64,000 nucleotides of DNA from a virus, in the IMG/VR virus record IMGVR_UViG_3300020478_000003, positions 60,361 to 124,360 of that record. One strand, 5' to 3'. How positions within the stretch are numbered: position 1 is the first letter of the stretch; each line of letters begins with the position of its first letter. The translations under genes were made by a program, and so were the position numbers. Below are positions 1 to 7,932 of the stretch, one piece after another. The notes below the pieces were generated by a model that saw nothing but the letters and a program-made list of their open reading frames with translations, did not search any database and had not been told where the DNA came from.

Positions 1-2
1 CT

Positions 3-254
3 GATGATGTTGACAAAACTCCTGCTAAAGAATCATACGATGATGAAGAAGATGAGGACGAAGATCCTGTAGGAGAAGACACGGATAAGAGTGAGCCTGG
101 GACACAAGGTGATGATAAAGAATATGCAAAGAAACGTGATGCTGTTCTAAAGAAGTTTGGTGTAACCAGTTGTGCTATGATTAAAGATGAAGCGGAAAAG
201 AAAGCCTGTTTTAAAGCACTAGATGATGCTCACGTTGCAGATCACGAGGAGTAA
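3..254 (+). CDS. Acidic protein, C-terminal part only (gene 67-like position)
   Basis: Open frame running in from the left edge, so the start is missing; 83 codons then TAA. The visible part opens with a strongly acidic Asp/Glu stretch, then a mixed-charge tail with two cysteines. It lies where T4 has the prohead core genes 67/68, before the protease gene, and T4 gp67 is a small acidic core protein, so a core role is possible. This rests on position and composition only; no domain was recognised. Confidence 0.55.
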   Translation, partial: DDVDKTPAKESYDDEEDEDEDPVGEDTDKSEPGTQGDDKEYAKKRDAVLKKFGVTSCAMIKDEAEKKACFKALDDAHVADHEE

Positions 255-256
255 AA

Positions 257-832
257 ATGAGTCTGATTAAATTCGGAGATTATCTAGACGAACTATTAAA
301 TGCTCCTATTATTGAAACATTAGGAGAAGATGAAGTAATTGTCGAGTGGGCAGAAGAAGATTGGAATAAATTTACTGTTGCCGAAAAACTTGAACTGGAG
401 ACTGAAGCTAATGGTTGGTCAATGTGGCAAATTGGATCTATTGAAGATCCAGGCAAATCGGGGATGTACATTGTTGCAGAAGATGAGCATATCTGGGAAT
501 ATATTCATCAATTAGAAGAAGCAACCTGTGATGCGTGTGGAGAAGATCCGTGTATATGTAATAAAACTGAAGCAGATATAAATGCGGAAGAATGGCTTAA
601 GGAATACAAAGCTAGAACTACTCAACAACGCAGACAAACGCAGAAAAATAAAGATCGGTTAAAATTTCAAAATCGTAGTCAGAAATTAAAAGATAAAATT
701 GAGCGTAAAAAAGGCGGCAATAAAGTCAAACGTATGAAATTAAGAAAAAAGTGGTTGAAAGTTAACCGTGCTAAAATCGCTAATGCTCAAAAAGTATATG
801 GCGGGAAAGTCAAATCGAAATATACAAAATAG
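257..832 (+). CDS. Putative prohead core/internal protein with basic tail
   Basis: 191 residues, two bases after the preceding stop, with GAGGAG upstream. The first 12 residues (MSLIKFGDYLDE) resemble T4 capsid-targeting peptides and contain L-D-E, a possible gp21 cleavage site. The middle is acidic and holds four clustered cysteines (C-x2-C-x4-C-x-C, about residues 90-100), perhaps a zinc knuckle. The last 75 residues are very rich in Lys/Arg. The acidic-then-basic layout and position before gene 21 suggest a scaffold core or packaged DNA-binding protein. No family was recognised. Confidence 0.7.
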   Translation: MSLIKFGDYLDELLNAPIIETLGEDEVIVEWAEEDWNKFTVAEKLELETEANGWSMWQIGSIEDPGKSGMYIVAEDEHIWEYIHQLEEATCDACGEDPCICNKTEADINAEEWLKEYKARTTQQRRQTQKNKDRLKFQNRSQKLKDKIERKKGGNKVKRMKLRKKWLKVNRAKIANAQKVYGGKVKSKYTK

Positions 833-839
833 GAGTTAA

Positions 840-1481
840 ATGAGATTAATATCGGAAATTACCGAAAATGTAGAGTATATTCAAGAAGCTAACGGAAAGG
901 ATCTCTATATAGAGGGTGTTTTCTTGCAGGCGGACGTAAAAAATCGCAATGGCAGAATGTATCCTAGCAAAGTTATGGAGAAAGAAGTCAAGCGATATAC
1001 AAAAGAATATATTGATAAGAAACGAGCGTTTGGTGAACTAGGACATCCTGAGGGACCAACTGTCAATTTAGATAGAGTTTCGCATATGATTACTGAATTG
1101 ACTCAAGATGGAACAAATTGGAGAGGAAAAGCTAAAGTAACTGATACTCCACACGGAAATATCGTTAAAAGCCTTATCAAAGAGGGAGCCCAACTTGGAG
1201 TCTCTTCTCGTGGTATGGGTTCGCTTAAAGCGAATAAAAAAGGATATCAAGAAGTGCAAGATGATTTCTATCTTGCTACAGCCGCGGATATTGTCGCGGA
1301 CCCATCTGCTCCTGATGCTTTCGTAAATGGTGTTATGGAAGGAAAAGAGTGGGTATGGGATAATGGAGCAATCAAAGAAAAAGAGATTGCAAAGTATAAT
1401 AAAATAATCAAAAAGACGCCGAAAAATCGATTAACATCGATTGAAGCAACAATTTTTGAAGATTTTATGAATAAGTTGTAG
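840..1481 (+). CDS. 21: Prohead protease gp21
   Basis: 213 residues, close to T4 gp21 (212). This serine protease matures the prohead by cutting scaffold, capsid and internal proteins after (L/I)-x-E. The likely catalytic His lies in FGELGHPEG (about residue 67) and the Ser in LGVSSRGMG (about residue 122), in the order of the herpesvirus-like assemblin fold. Its own N-terminus contains I-Q-E followed by Ala at residues 14-17, fitting self-processing. GGAG precedes the start. Gene order 21-22-23 is as in T4. Confidence 0.95.
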   Translation: MRLISEITENVEYIQEANGKDLYIEGVFLQADVKNRNGRMYPSKVMEKEVKRYTKEYIDKKRAFGELGHPEGPTVNLDRVSHMITELTQDGTNWRGKAKVTDTPHGNIVKSLIKEGAQLGVSSRGMGSLKANKKGYQEVQDDFYLATAADIVADPSAPDAFVNGVMEGKEWVWDNGAIKEKEIAKYNKIIKKTPKNRLTSIEATIFEDFMNKL

Positions 1482-1521
1482 TAAAATGGAGACATATTGC
1501 TACGGTTAAACTAATTAGTTT

Positions 1522-1529
1522 TATAAATA
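1522..1529 (+). promoter_or_regulatory. T4-type late promoter before gene 22
   Basis: Exact TATAAATA in a 108-nt gap, 61 nt before gene 22. This is the -10 element recognised by gp55-type late sigma factors; a gp55 homologue is encoded at 7933. Confidence 0.85.
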
Positions 1530-1589
1530 TAGTTACATAATCGATTAGAACTAATTTATAGATTAATCAATAGGATTAGGAGAACCCTG

Positions 1590-2717
1590 ATGAAGTTAAA
1601 AACAGAAACTGGCGAAATGTTGGTTTTGGACGAAGAAACCCAAGTCTGGAAAGGCGAGGAAGAAGAGTCCACAACTTCTATTACGGTGTCAGAGGCTGAT
1701 GAACTTTTAGAGAAGGGTGACCTGGAAATGGTTGCTGACTCATCTGAAATTGAAACTGCCGAAGAATCTCTTGAAGAAGCCGGAGAACCCAAAGGTAAAC
1801 CGCTAAAGAAGAAAAAAATAGCGGTAGCTGGTTCAGGCGAAGTCGAAGTCCACGAAGATGATGACGAGGACGAAGATGACGAAGCTGATGGGGACGAGGC
1901 GGACGAAGATGACGATGACGAAGTAGAAGAAACCAAAGCAAAATCTGCCAAAAAAGAAGAAGTGGAATTGGAAGTTGATGTTGATGTTGAAGACGATGTT
2001 AAGGCATTGTTTGATGGTCAAGATTTGACAGAAGATTTTAAGGCACGAACAAAACTCGTTTTTGAGACTGCGGTTAAAGCTAAGGTTAAGGAGAATATTG
2101 CATCTCTTGAAGAAAAGATGCAAGAACAACTTGCCGAACAGACAGCCGCACAACTTGCCGATATTACAGAGAAATTAGATGGTTATCTAGACTATATGAT
2201 TTCCGAGTGGATCGAAGATAATAGCAAGGCTATCGAACACGAGCAGAAAAACGAAATTCTAGAAGGTTTCGTTAGTGGAATGCAGAAGTTGTTTGCTGAC
2301 CATTACATTGAAGTTCCAGATGAACGATACAATGTAGTTGATGAGCAAGCTAAAGAGATTGAAACTCTTAAAGAACAACTGGACGCTGAAATGAATAAAA
2401 ACGTTGAAGCAAAAGGTAAACTTGCTGAAGCATCCGCTGAAAAGATTTTCAGAGAAGTAACAGAAGATTTGACTGAAACACAAAAAGCTAAGATGAAAAG
2501 TCTCGCAGATGGTGTGGAATTTGAAGATGCTGAGACCTTTGCTGAAAAACTCAACACTCTGAAGAAAACTTATTTTCCTTCAGAGGCAGAGAAAGAAGAA
2601 GTTGTTGCAGAAGAGGGTGCTAATGGTACTTCCTCGGAGGTAGTGATGTCTGATGCAATGAAAAAGGTTATGGCTTCACTTTCACAAACACGGGAAACAA
2701 GCATCTTAGGTGCTTAA
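1590..2717 (+). CDS. 22: Prohead core scaffolding protein gp22
   Basis: 375 residues between the protease and capsid genes, the gene 22 slot of T4 (269 aa there). It is highly charged: an Asp/Glu tract around residues 85-135, then long predicted helices rich in Glu, Lys, Ala and Gln (about 150-330), as expected of an internal scaffold degraded by gp21. Several L-x-E tripeptides could serve as cleavage points. The extra acidic N-terminal third is longer than in T4. AGGAG lies just upstream. Identity rests on position and composition. Confidence 0.85.
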   Translation: MKLKTETGEMLVLDEETQVWKGEEEESTTSITVSEADELLEKGDLEMVADSSEIETAEESLEEAGEPKGKPLKKKKIAVAGSGEVEVHEDDDEDEDDEADGDEADEDDDDEVEETKAKSAKKEEVELEVDVDVEDDVKALFDGQDLTEDFKARTKLVFETAVKAKVKENIASLEEKMQEQLAEQTAAQLADITEKLDGYLDYMISEWIEDNSKAIEHEQKNEILEGFVSGMQKLFADHYIEVPDERYNVVDEQAKEIETLKEQLDAEMNKNVEAKGKLAEASAEKIFREVTEDLTETQKAKMKSLADGVEFEDAETFAEKLNTLKKTYFPSEAEKEEVVAEEGANGTSSEVVMSDAMKKVMASLSQTRETSILGA

Positions 2718-2750
2718 CATCATTTATCAAACTACTAGGAGAAACTGAAA

Positions 2751-3953
2751 ATGTTTTTATCAGAAGAAATTAAAGATAAGTGGCAGCCAGTTATGGAGCA
2801 CGAAGATCTCCCAAAGATCGATGATGCTACCAAACGTGCGATAACACTTCGTCTTTTAGAAAATCAAGAAAAGGCTTTGCAAGAAGCCAACGTTACAGGT
2901 GCTAACGTAGACAATTGGGATCCAATTCTCATTTCGTTGGTACGTAGAACTATGCCTCAGTTAATGGCGTATGATACTATTGGAGTCCAGCCTATGTCCG
3001 GACCTACTGGTCTCATTTTCGCTATGAAATCACACTATACTGGCGAAGCCAGCACAGGTGCTGAAGCATTAACAACTGCCGCTGGTCAACCCGATGTCGA
3101 TTTCTCAGGGAATGACGGTGCAACTCCAGCCACTACTACTTACACTACGTCCGACGGCGAAGCGTTAGGTGGATTTGTTTCAGGTGGAGGAGACTTCAAA
3201 GAAATGTCTTTCTCAATCGAGAAGTCGAGCGTTACAGCCGCTACTCGTGCGTTGAAAGCTAAGTATTCTTTGGAACTTGCTCAAGACCTTAAGGCTATCC
3301 ATGGATTGGATGCTGAGTCAGAATTAAGCAACATTTTGTCTGCTGAAATTCTTGCTGAGATCAATCGTGAAGTTATCGAGAAAATTCTTTCTCAAGCGAC
3401 TGCAGGAGCAGCCGCTGGAACAACTACTGCCGGAACATTTGACGTTGCAGATTCCACTGATAACAGAGGAGCACGTTGGGGTGGTGAGCGTTACAAGTCA
3501 CTATTGATTCAAATCAACCGTGAAGCTAACTTAATTGCTAAGAATACCGGCCGTGGTGCTGGTAACTGGTTGCTTGTAAGTCCAGATGTTGCATCTGCAC
3601 TTGATATGGTTGCCGGATTAGCAGTTCCTAATATGGATGTTGGATCAGGAAATCCAATAGACCAGTCGAAAAGCGTTTTCGCTGGTACTCTCGGTGGAAA
3701 ATACAAAGTTTTCATTGACCAATTTGCTTCCAGCGATAGTGTAACTGTCGGATATAAGGGATCAAATATGTACGATGCAGGGCTTTTCTACTGTCCATAC
3801 GTACCGCTTCAATTGATGAAATCAATTGGTGAGGAAGACTTTCAGCCACGTTTGGGATTCAAGACTCGTTACGGTCTTACTCATAACCCATTCGCTTCTG
3901 GAAGTGATGCGGCTAATCCGTACTTCCGAAAGTTTACTGTTGCAAATCTGTAA
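2751..3953 (+). CDS. 23: Major capsid protein gp23
   Basis: 400 residues; T4 gp23 is 521, and smaller forms occur in marine T4-like phages. It forms the capsid hexamers. Family landmarks are NWDPILISLVRRTMP (about residues 54-68), which begins the mature HK97-type fold, and the LGFKTRYG segment near the C-terminus. L-Q-E at 43-45 followed by Ala is the probable gp21 site, giving a 45-residue propeptide. AGGAG precedes the ATG and a strong terminator follows. Confidence 0.96.
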   Translation: MFLSEEIKDKWQPVMEHEDLPKIDDATKRAITLRLLENQEKALQEANVTGANVDNWDPILISLVRRTMPQLMAYDTIGVQPMSGPTGLIFAMKSHYTGEASTGAEALTTAAGQPDVDFSGNDGATPATTTYTTSDGEALGGFVSGGGDFKEMSFSIEKSSVTAATRALKAKYSLELAQDLKAIHGLDAESELSNILSAEILAEINREVIEKILSQATAGAAAGTTTAGTFDVADSTDNRGARWGGERYKSLLIQINREANLIAKNTGRGAGNWLLVSPDVASALDMVAGLAVPNMDVGSGNPIDQSKSVFAGTLGGKYKVFIDQFASSDSVTVGYKGSNMYDAGLFYCPYVPLQLMKSIGEEDFQPRLGFKTRYGLTHNPFASGSDAANPYFRKFTVANL

Positions 3954-4013
3954 TAGTAAATAGTTGTAAACAACAACCGTTTACCCATTCCTGTATGGTG
4001 GGTAACTTATTCT

Positions 4014-4048
4014 AAGCCCCGTTATCTTAATAAGATGCGGGGCTTTTT
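4014..4048 (+). terminator. Rho-independent terminator after gene 23
   Basis: AAGCCCCG pairs with CGGGGCTT (8 bp); ATCTT/AAGAT extends the stem inside, and TTTTT ends at 4048. A weaker hairpin (TTACCC 3981-3986 with GGGTAA 4000-4005) lies just upstream. It ends the capsid transcript before the separately promoted tube gene. Confidence 0.92.
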
Positions 4049-4065
4049 ATATTGTAGTGAAGTGA

Positions 4066-4073
4066 TATAAATA
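4066..4073 (+). promoter_or_regulatory. T4-type late promoter, nearly leaderless
   Basis: Exact TATAAATA ending only 5 nt before the ATG at 4079. With the usual T4 late start spacing the transcript would begin at or next to the start codon, leaving no room for a ribosome binding site. Confidence 0.8.
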
Positions 4074-4078
4074 ATAGT

Positions 4079-4588
4079 ATGGCACAACAAGAACGACTAT
4101 CCCCAGGGAAAATTAATTTAGCCAAGTCAACGAACTATAGGCTAAACATACATATGTTACCAAACGTACAGTTTTGGTTAACTACGTGTAATCTTCCTAC
4201 CTTTTCCGTAAATGAGGTTCCGATTCCTGATCCTGTTCACGGATATAGATATAAACCAACGAATACTTCAACAATAGCTCCAATGACAGTCACATTCCTT
4301 GTGGATGAAGACTATCGAAATTATATGGAAATTTTAGATTTAATGTACAAGGCGGCTGGACCAGATATGTCTAAAAGATATAAAGAAGGAGATGTCACGG
4401 CTTCAGACGGAAGTATACACGTTCTGTCTAATAACAAAAATATTTCTGATGTAGTATTCACATTTCACAATCTTTTTCCTACTATTCTAGGAGAACTCCA
4501 GATGACCAACGAATCAGCAGAACCGTTGCTCACGGATTTAACAATGCAATATGATTATATGACATATCAGAGCGGAACTCCTCTCTAA
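4079..4588 (+). CDS. 19: Tail tube protein, gp19-like
   Basis: 169 residues (T4 gp19 is 163). It resembles the tube/tube-initiator family (gp19, gp54) of T4-like phages, in particular the central block VTFLVDEDYRNYMEILDLMY (about residues 73-92) followed by a short loop and beta-rich C-terminal half. The protein would stack as hexamers into the inner tail tube. It stands alone between a terminator and the uvsY promoter under its own late promoter. Assignment to gp19 rather than gp54 is inferred from length and position after gp23. Confidence 0.75.
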   Translation: MAQQERLSPGKINLAKSTNYRLNIHMLPNVQFWLTTCNLPTFSVNEVPIPDPVHGYRYKPTNTSTIAPMTVTFLVDEDYRNYMEILDLMYKAAGPDMSKRYKEGDVTASDGSIHVLSNNKNISDVVFTFHNLFPTILGELQMTNESAEPLLTDLTMQYDYMTYQSGTPL

Positions 4589-4595
4589 AAAAGAC

Positions 4596-4624
4596 TTGAC
4601 ATTTGAATTGAAGTAGTTTATAAT
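4596..4624 (+). promoter_or_regulatory. Sigma70-type promoter for uvsY
   Basis: TTGACA (4596-4601), 17 nt, TATAAT (4619-4624), preceded by AAAAAAGAC. The ATG of uvsY lies 8 nt after the -10 box, so the mRNA is probably leaderless or nearly so. Confidence 0.92.
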
Positions 4625-4632
4625 GGTTCACT

Positions 4633-5040
4633 ATGAAAATTGAAGAACTAGAAAAATTAGTAGAAAAAGACCTCTATATTGACGAAACAATCCTCGCCAA
4701 AGAGTCTCTTTTAACTCCTACCAAGCACAATAAGTATCTAAAGATGCTATTGAGGGAACGATTGAAGTTAAAGCAACTTCAAAATGAACTCAATAAAGTA
4801 TCTCTAGGTAGGACTTGTTATTATAATGGTTCAGATCCTGATCCTTATGAATATGTCCTCAAAGATCGAGAGGTCAAAGACTATGTTAAGGTAGATCCAG
4901 TTGTGATGGAAGCAGAAGCAAAGGTGGCTTTGCAAGACGAAACAGTTAAATATCTTGAAGAAGTCTGTAAAATGTTTGACAAACGTGGATTTGCTATAAA
5001 GAATGCAATCGACTTTATGAAATTTACCGAAGGCGGATGA
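4633..5040 (+). CDS. uvsY: UvsY recombination mediator
   Basis: 135 residues (T4 UvsY 137). UvsY loads UvsX recombinase onto gp32-coated single-stranded DNA. The N-terminus (MKIEELEKLVEKDLYID) aligns with T4 UvsY, and the C-terminal RGFAIKNAIDFMKF block matches the T4 RGFAIKHIQDMRAF region. The start is fixed by this alignment although there is no room for a Shine-Dalgarno sequence after the promoter. It overlaps the next gene by 4 nt, and uvsW follows two genes later as part of a recombination operon. Confidence 0.95.
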   Translation: MKIEELEKLVEKDLYIDETILAKESLLTPTKHNKYLKMLLRERLKLKQLQNELNKVSLGRTCYYNGSDPDPYEYVLKDREVKDYVKVDPVVMEAEAKVALQDETVKYLEEVCKMFDKRGFAIKNAIDFMKFTEGG

Positions 5041-5426
5041 GAGAATACTTAAAGAATTATTATGATGCTCCTTGGTCTGATAATAATATAGTCCACGAAA
5101 CCGAAGATATAGTAGTATACAAAGATGGATTTCCTGTCACAGAAGGTCATCTTTTATTTGTACCTAAAAAAGTTGAGCAAAGAAAAGACATTACACGTTG
5201 TTTTGAAATGGCTTATGAATGGGGTGTAAAAGGTATAATGGATTATAAATGGACAGCATTTAACTTGGGTATTAATAATGGAGAAGATGCTGGACAGACA
5301 GTAATGTGGACACACGTACATTTGATTCCACGAAGGAAAGGTGATCTAGGATCTTTTGAAAATGGTACTCCTTATGATCCCGCTGGCGGAATTAGAAATA
5401 TAATTCCAGGAAAGGGAAAATATTGA
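5037..5426 (+). CDS. HIT-family nucleotide hydrolase/transferase
   Basis: 129 residues. The fold of HIT proteins is visible: an N-terminal VVYKDGFPVTEGHLLFVPKK strand pair, then NNGEDAGQTVMWTHVHLIPR (about residues 81-100) carrying the active-site motif. Canonical HIT is H-x-H-x-H; here the first His is Trp and the second (nucleophile) and third remain (THVHLIPR). Such enzymes hydrolyse or transfer nucleotidyl groups of substrates like AMP-lysine or dinucleoside polyphosphates; the substrate here is unknown. It starts with ATGA overlapping uvsY and is translationally coupled to uvsW. Confidence 0.85.
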   Translation: MREYLKNYYDAPWSDNNIVHETEDIVVYKDGFPVTEGHLLFVPKKVEQRKDITRCFEMAYEWGVKGIMDYKWTAFNLGINNGEDAGQTVMWTHVHLIPRRKGDLGSFENGTPYDPAGGIRNIIPGKGKY

Positions 5427-6901
5427 AAGATATCATTGTACATAAAAAGGATGATGTATATTTGAATATTGAATGTGAGGCTGGAATAGCCCACGATTTA
5501 TCAGATTTCTTCACCTTTAGAGTCCCGGGCTATAGATTTATGCCAGCATATCGAAATCGAGCGTGGGATGGAAAAATAAGACTGTTTAATGCGTTTGGTG
5601 GTGAATTATATGTAGGATTATTGCCATACGTGGTCGAATTCGCGGAGAGAAGATCATTAATACTTGAATATCCCACCTTGGTGCCTACTATCACGGATGA
5701 GGAAAATGTCAAGTTTTTTCGTGATTTAGACCCATATGTGGATGGTAAGAGCATAACTCCCTATGATTATCAGATGGATACCGTATTTTATGGTATCAAT
5801 CATAAAAGGGCTTTAATGCTCTCGCCCACCAGTTCGGGTAAGTCATTAATGATCTATGCTTTAGTGGTTTGGTTACTGAAAACTATCGATAGAAAAATAT
5901 TAATAATCGTGCCGACCACTTCGCTGGTTGAACAGTTATATAAGGACTTTGAAGATTATACTACGGGATCATCTTGTGGCTATAACGCTGACCAGACTCA
6001 CAGGATATACGCTGGAAAAGATAAAGATACGGATTGTCCTATTGTAATTACTACGTGGCAATCTATATACAAACTGAAAAAGGATTGGTTTAAACAATTC
6101 GGTGCTGTAATCGGAGACGAAGCACATAATTTTAAAGCCAAATCACTTACTTCCATTCTGACCAAAATGACAGATTGTGAGTATAAATTTGGGTTTACGG
6201 GTACTCTAGACGGTACCCAAACACACAAGTTGGTCCTTGAAGGACTCTTTGGTCCTGTACATAATGTTACGACAAGTAAAGAGTTGATGGATGCTGATTT
6301 GATTGCTCAATTGCATATTGAAGCAATCACTTTGGGATATACAGACGAAGAAAAGAAACTTGTGAAAGGGATGTTATATGCGGATGAAATCGACTGGCTA
6401 GTAAAGTGTCAGAAAAGAAACGAATTTATCTGTACTCTAGCATTAACCAGGGATTCAAATACCCTAATTCTCTATCAATTTGTACAAAAGCACGGTGAAA
6501 AACTGTTTAAATATTTGAAAGAGAAAAGTCCAGACAGACCGGTGTTCTTTGTATCAGGTGAAATCAAGACGGAAGTCAGAGAGGAGATACGTGCAATTAC
6601 GGAAAAATCTGAAAATGCTATCATCGTGGCTAGTTACGGCACTTTTTCGACTGGTATTAATATTAGAAATCTTCATAATATTATTTTTAGCCACCCTGTC
6701 AAGTCTCGCATTAGAAACTTGCAGAGTGTTGGGCGAGGTCTACGAAAATGCGACAACAAAAGCAAAGCAACTCTTTTCGACATAAGCGATGATTTGAGTT
6801 GGAAAAAGCATAAAAATTATTCTCTCCGCCATTTTTTGGAGCGAGTGAAAATATACAATAGTGAAAAATTTGATTACAAACTAAGGAAAATACGATTATG
6901 A
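5423..6901 (+). CDS. uvsW: UvsW DNA/RNA-DNA helicase
   Basis: 492 residues, SF2 helicase like T4 UvsW (about 500). The T4 enzyme unwinds R-loops and branched DNA, switching origin-dependent to recombination-dependent replication. Visible are the N-terminal DFFTFRVPGYRFMP block, Walker A PTSSGKS (135-141), DEAH box (232-235) and C-terminal helicase motifs ASYGTFSTGINIRNLHNII and SVGRGLRK. The start is TTG inside the preceding stop (TTGA), with GGGAAAA upstream, agreeing with the T4 N-terminus. Confidence 0.95.
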   Translation: MKDIIVHKKDDVYLNIECEAGIAHDLSDFFTFRVPGYRFMPAYRNRAWDGKIRLFNAFGGELYVGLLPYVVEFAERRSLILEYPTLVPTITDEENVKFFRDLDPYVDGKSITPYDYQMDTVFYGINHKRALMLSPTSSGKSLMIYALVVWLLKTIDRKILIIVPTTSLVEQLYKDFEDYTTGSSCGYNADQTHRIYAGKDKDTDCPIVITTWQSIYKLKKDWFKQFGAVIGDEAHNFKAKSLTSILTKMTDCEYKFGFTGTLDGTQTHKLVLEGLFGPVHNVTTSKELMDADLIAQLHIEAITLGYTDEEKKLVKGMLYADEIDWLVKCQKRNEFICTLALTRDSNTLILYQFVQKHGEKLFKYLKEKSPDRPVFFVSGEIKTEVREEIRAITEKSENAIIVASYGTFSTGINIRNLHNIIFSHPVKSRIRNLQSVGRGLRKCDNKSKATLFDISDDLSWKKHKNYSLRHFLERVKIYNSEKFDYKLRKIRL

Positions 6902-7215
6902 GCCAAGAATATCCATATAAAGGATCTGTTCATCTTAAACATACGGGACACGAATTGATCTGCGATGTTATCAAGGAAACTTCTGCGGGAGTATTACACA
7001 TCAAAAATCCCTGCACTCTCCAGACAGTAGTTACAGGAGATGGATCTAGTCAGATGGCTATGGTTCCATATCTGGTAACAGCCAAAGTGGATGAAGTAGG
7101 TATAAAATTGACGGATGTCCTTTTTGTTACTGAATGTAGAACGGATGTAGCTGAACAACATACCCAAATGTTCAGTTCTGTCATTCTTCCAAAAGCTGGA
7201 GGATTTGAAATTTAA
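6898..7215 (+). CDS. Conserved small beta-rich protein of unknown function
   Basis: 105 residues overlapping the uvsW stop by 4 nt. The first half (GHELICDVIKETSAGVLHIK) has the alternating pattern of a small beta-barrel and faintly recalls Sm/LSm-like domains, but the match is too weak to name. No signal peptide or membrane segment. Tight coupling to uvsW suggests a role in recombination or RNA handling, which is inference only. Confidence 0.75.
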   Translation: MSQEYPYKGSVHLKHTGHELICDVIKETSAGVLHIKNPCTLQTVVTGDGSSQMAMVPYLVTAKVDEVGIKLTDVLFVTECRTDVAEQHTQMFSSVILPKAGGFEI

Positions 7216-7237
7216 CTTAATTAATGAAAGGAATACC

Positions 7238-7393
7238 ATGGATGCGTGTATGACATTAGCAAATGAATTAATATCTATATCCTCCACCCATATGATCATC
7301 GGAGGAATTATCTTTTCGGGAATGTCATTTTGTTTAGGAGTTATTTTTGAAAAATCCTTTCAGGAAGAACTTGACAATAAAGCAAAAGTTTAG
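7238..7393 (+). CDS. Small single-pass membrane protein
   Basis: 51 residues from the ATG at 7238, chosen because GAAAGGA lies 6 nt upstream; an earlier in-frame start at 7205 overlaps the previous gene and has no such site. A hydrophobic segment (about residues 20-38, IIGGIIFSGMSFCLGVIF) is followed by a charged tail. The end of the gene carries the promoter of the downstream RNA. Function unknown. Confidence 0.6.
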   Translation: MDACMTLANELISISSTHMIIGGIIFSGMSFCLGVIFEKSFQEELDNKAKV

Positions 7394-7399
7394 TATAAT
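7371..7399 (+). promoter_or_regulatory. Consensus sigma70-type promoter for a non-coding RNA
   Basis: TTGACA (7371-7376), 17 nt, TATAAT (7394-7399), preceded by AAC. It overlaps the end of the small membrane protein gene. The next 530 nt contain no credible gene, so it most likely drives the structured RNA that begins near 7406. Confidence 0.85.
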
Positions 7400-7405
7400 A
7401 TAAAA

Positions 7406-7685
7406 ATTTGCATCAATGTTCGCCGTGGGACGAGACACGGATTCCACCTAGATCAGAACCTAGGTAAGTAGCCTTTGGTGAAGTGAGCAGACTATAATAC
7501 TCGACAAACGGAGTTGAGGTCTGTGTATTGATGTGCCGATGCAAGCACTAAATATACGTAAAAATCGGGTCGGGACTCACCACATAATGGTATTGTCCAC
7601 TAGAGACTTGTGAATCGACACAAGCGAGGCTATCAGGAACCGTAACCTGGCTCTATAAGCTAGGATGTATCTTTTTACCGACTGT
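7406..7685 (+). ncRNA. Structured non-coding RNA A, unknown family
   Basis: Begins about 7 nt after a perfect promoter and has no open frame of note. The 5' domain is closed by CATCAAT (7411-7417) with ATTGATG (7527-7533) and holds three hairpins: CCGTG/CACGG with loop GGACGAGA (7423-7440), ACCTAG/CTAGGT (7446-7465), and CAGAC/GTCTG stacked on CTCGAC/GTTGAG with a 7-nt bulge (7488-7523). The 3' part has a long-range pair GTCGG (7569-7573)/CCGAC (7678-7682) enclosing CTTGTG/CACAAG (7607-7624) and CAGG/CCTG (7634-7649). Motifs recur in the RNA at 23045. No family was recognised; pairings were drawn by eye. Confidence 0.7.
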
Positions 7686-7717
7686 ATAAATTCTCTTTAA
7701 ATAAAGACTTTAAAAAA

Positions 7718-7834
7718 TGAAATTGCGAAAGGGCGAAGCCCTTGAGCATCCTGTTTCGAGCAAAGCGAGAAACAGGACTTAGATGTAACTTTTGACTCTC
7801 GGACCTACGGTCCTCGAGAGGCTTCGCCATTTCA
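7718..7834 (+). other. Four-way junction of three nested hairpins
   Basis: TGAAATTGCGAA (7718-7729) pairs with TTCGCCATTTCA (7823-7834) with one mismatch, enclosing AGGGC-GAA-GCCCT (7730-7742), TCCTGTTTC/GAAACAGGA (7749-7777) and CTCTCGGACC/GGTCC-TC-GAGAG (7796-7820). It may be the 3' domain of RNA A, a processing or termination structure, or a DNA site. No T-run follows, so it is not a classical terminator. The two hairpins at either end are clearly more GC-rich than the surroundings. Confidence 0.65.
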
Positions 7835-7861
7835 GGTTATATAGATATTTACATAAAAGAC

Positions 7862-7890
7862 TTGACTTATTGAATTTAAAAGAGTATAAT
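7862..7890 (+). promoter_or_regulatory. Sigma70-type promoter for gene 55 operon
   Basis: TTGACT (7862-7867), 17 nt, TATAAT (7885-7890), preceded by AAAAGAC as in most promoters of this genome. It lies 42 nt before the late sigma factor gene and would transcribe 55-47-46. Confidence 0.88.
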
Positions 7891-7932
7891 TAGAAGATAT
7901 ATTGTACTTAATATAATTTTGAAAAATATACT

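Noticed and set aside
1556-1951. Minus-strand Ser-rich ORF opposite gene 22
   Set aside because: It is the antisense shadow of the acidic GAA/GAT-rich tract of gp22; no start signals.
7406-7685. Known RNA classes (tRNA, tmRNA, RNase P RNA, group I intron) for the RNA regions
   Set aside because: Short words such as CTAGATGAA recall RNase P RNA, but the conserved cores of these classes are not present and the host genes are not interrupted.
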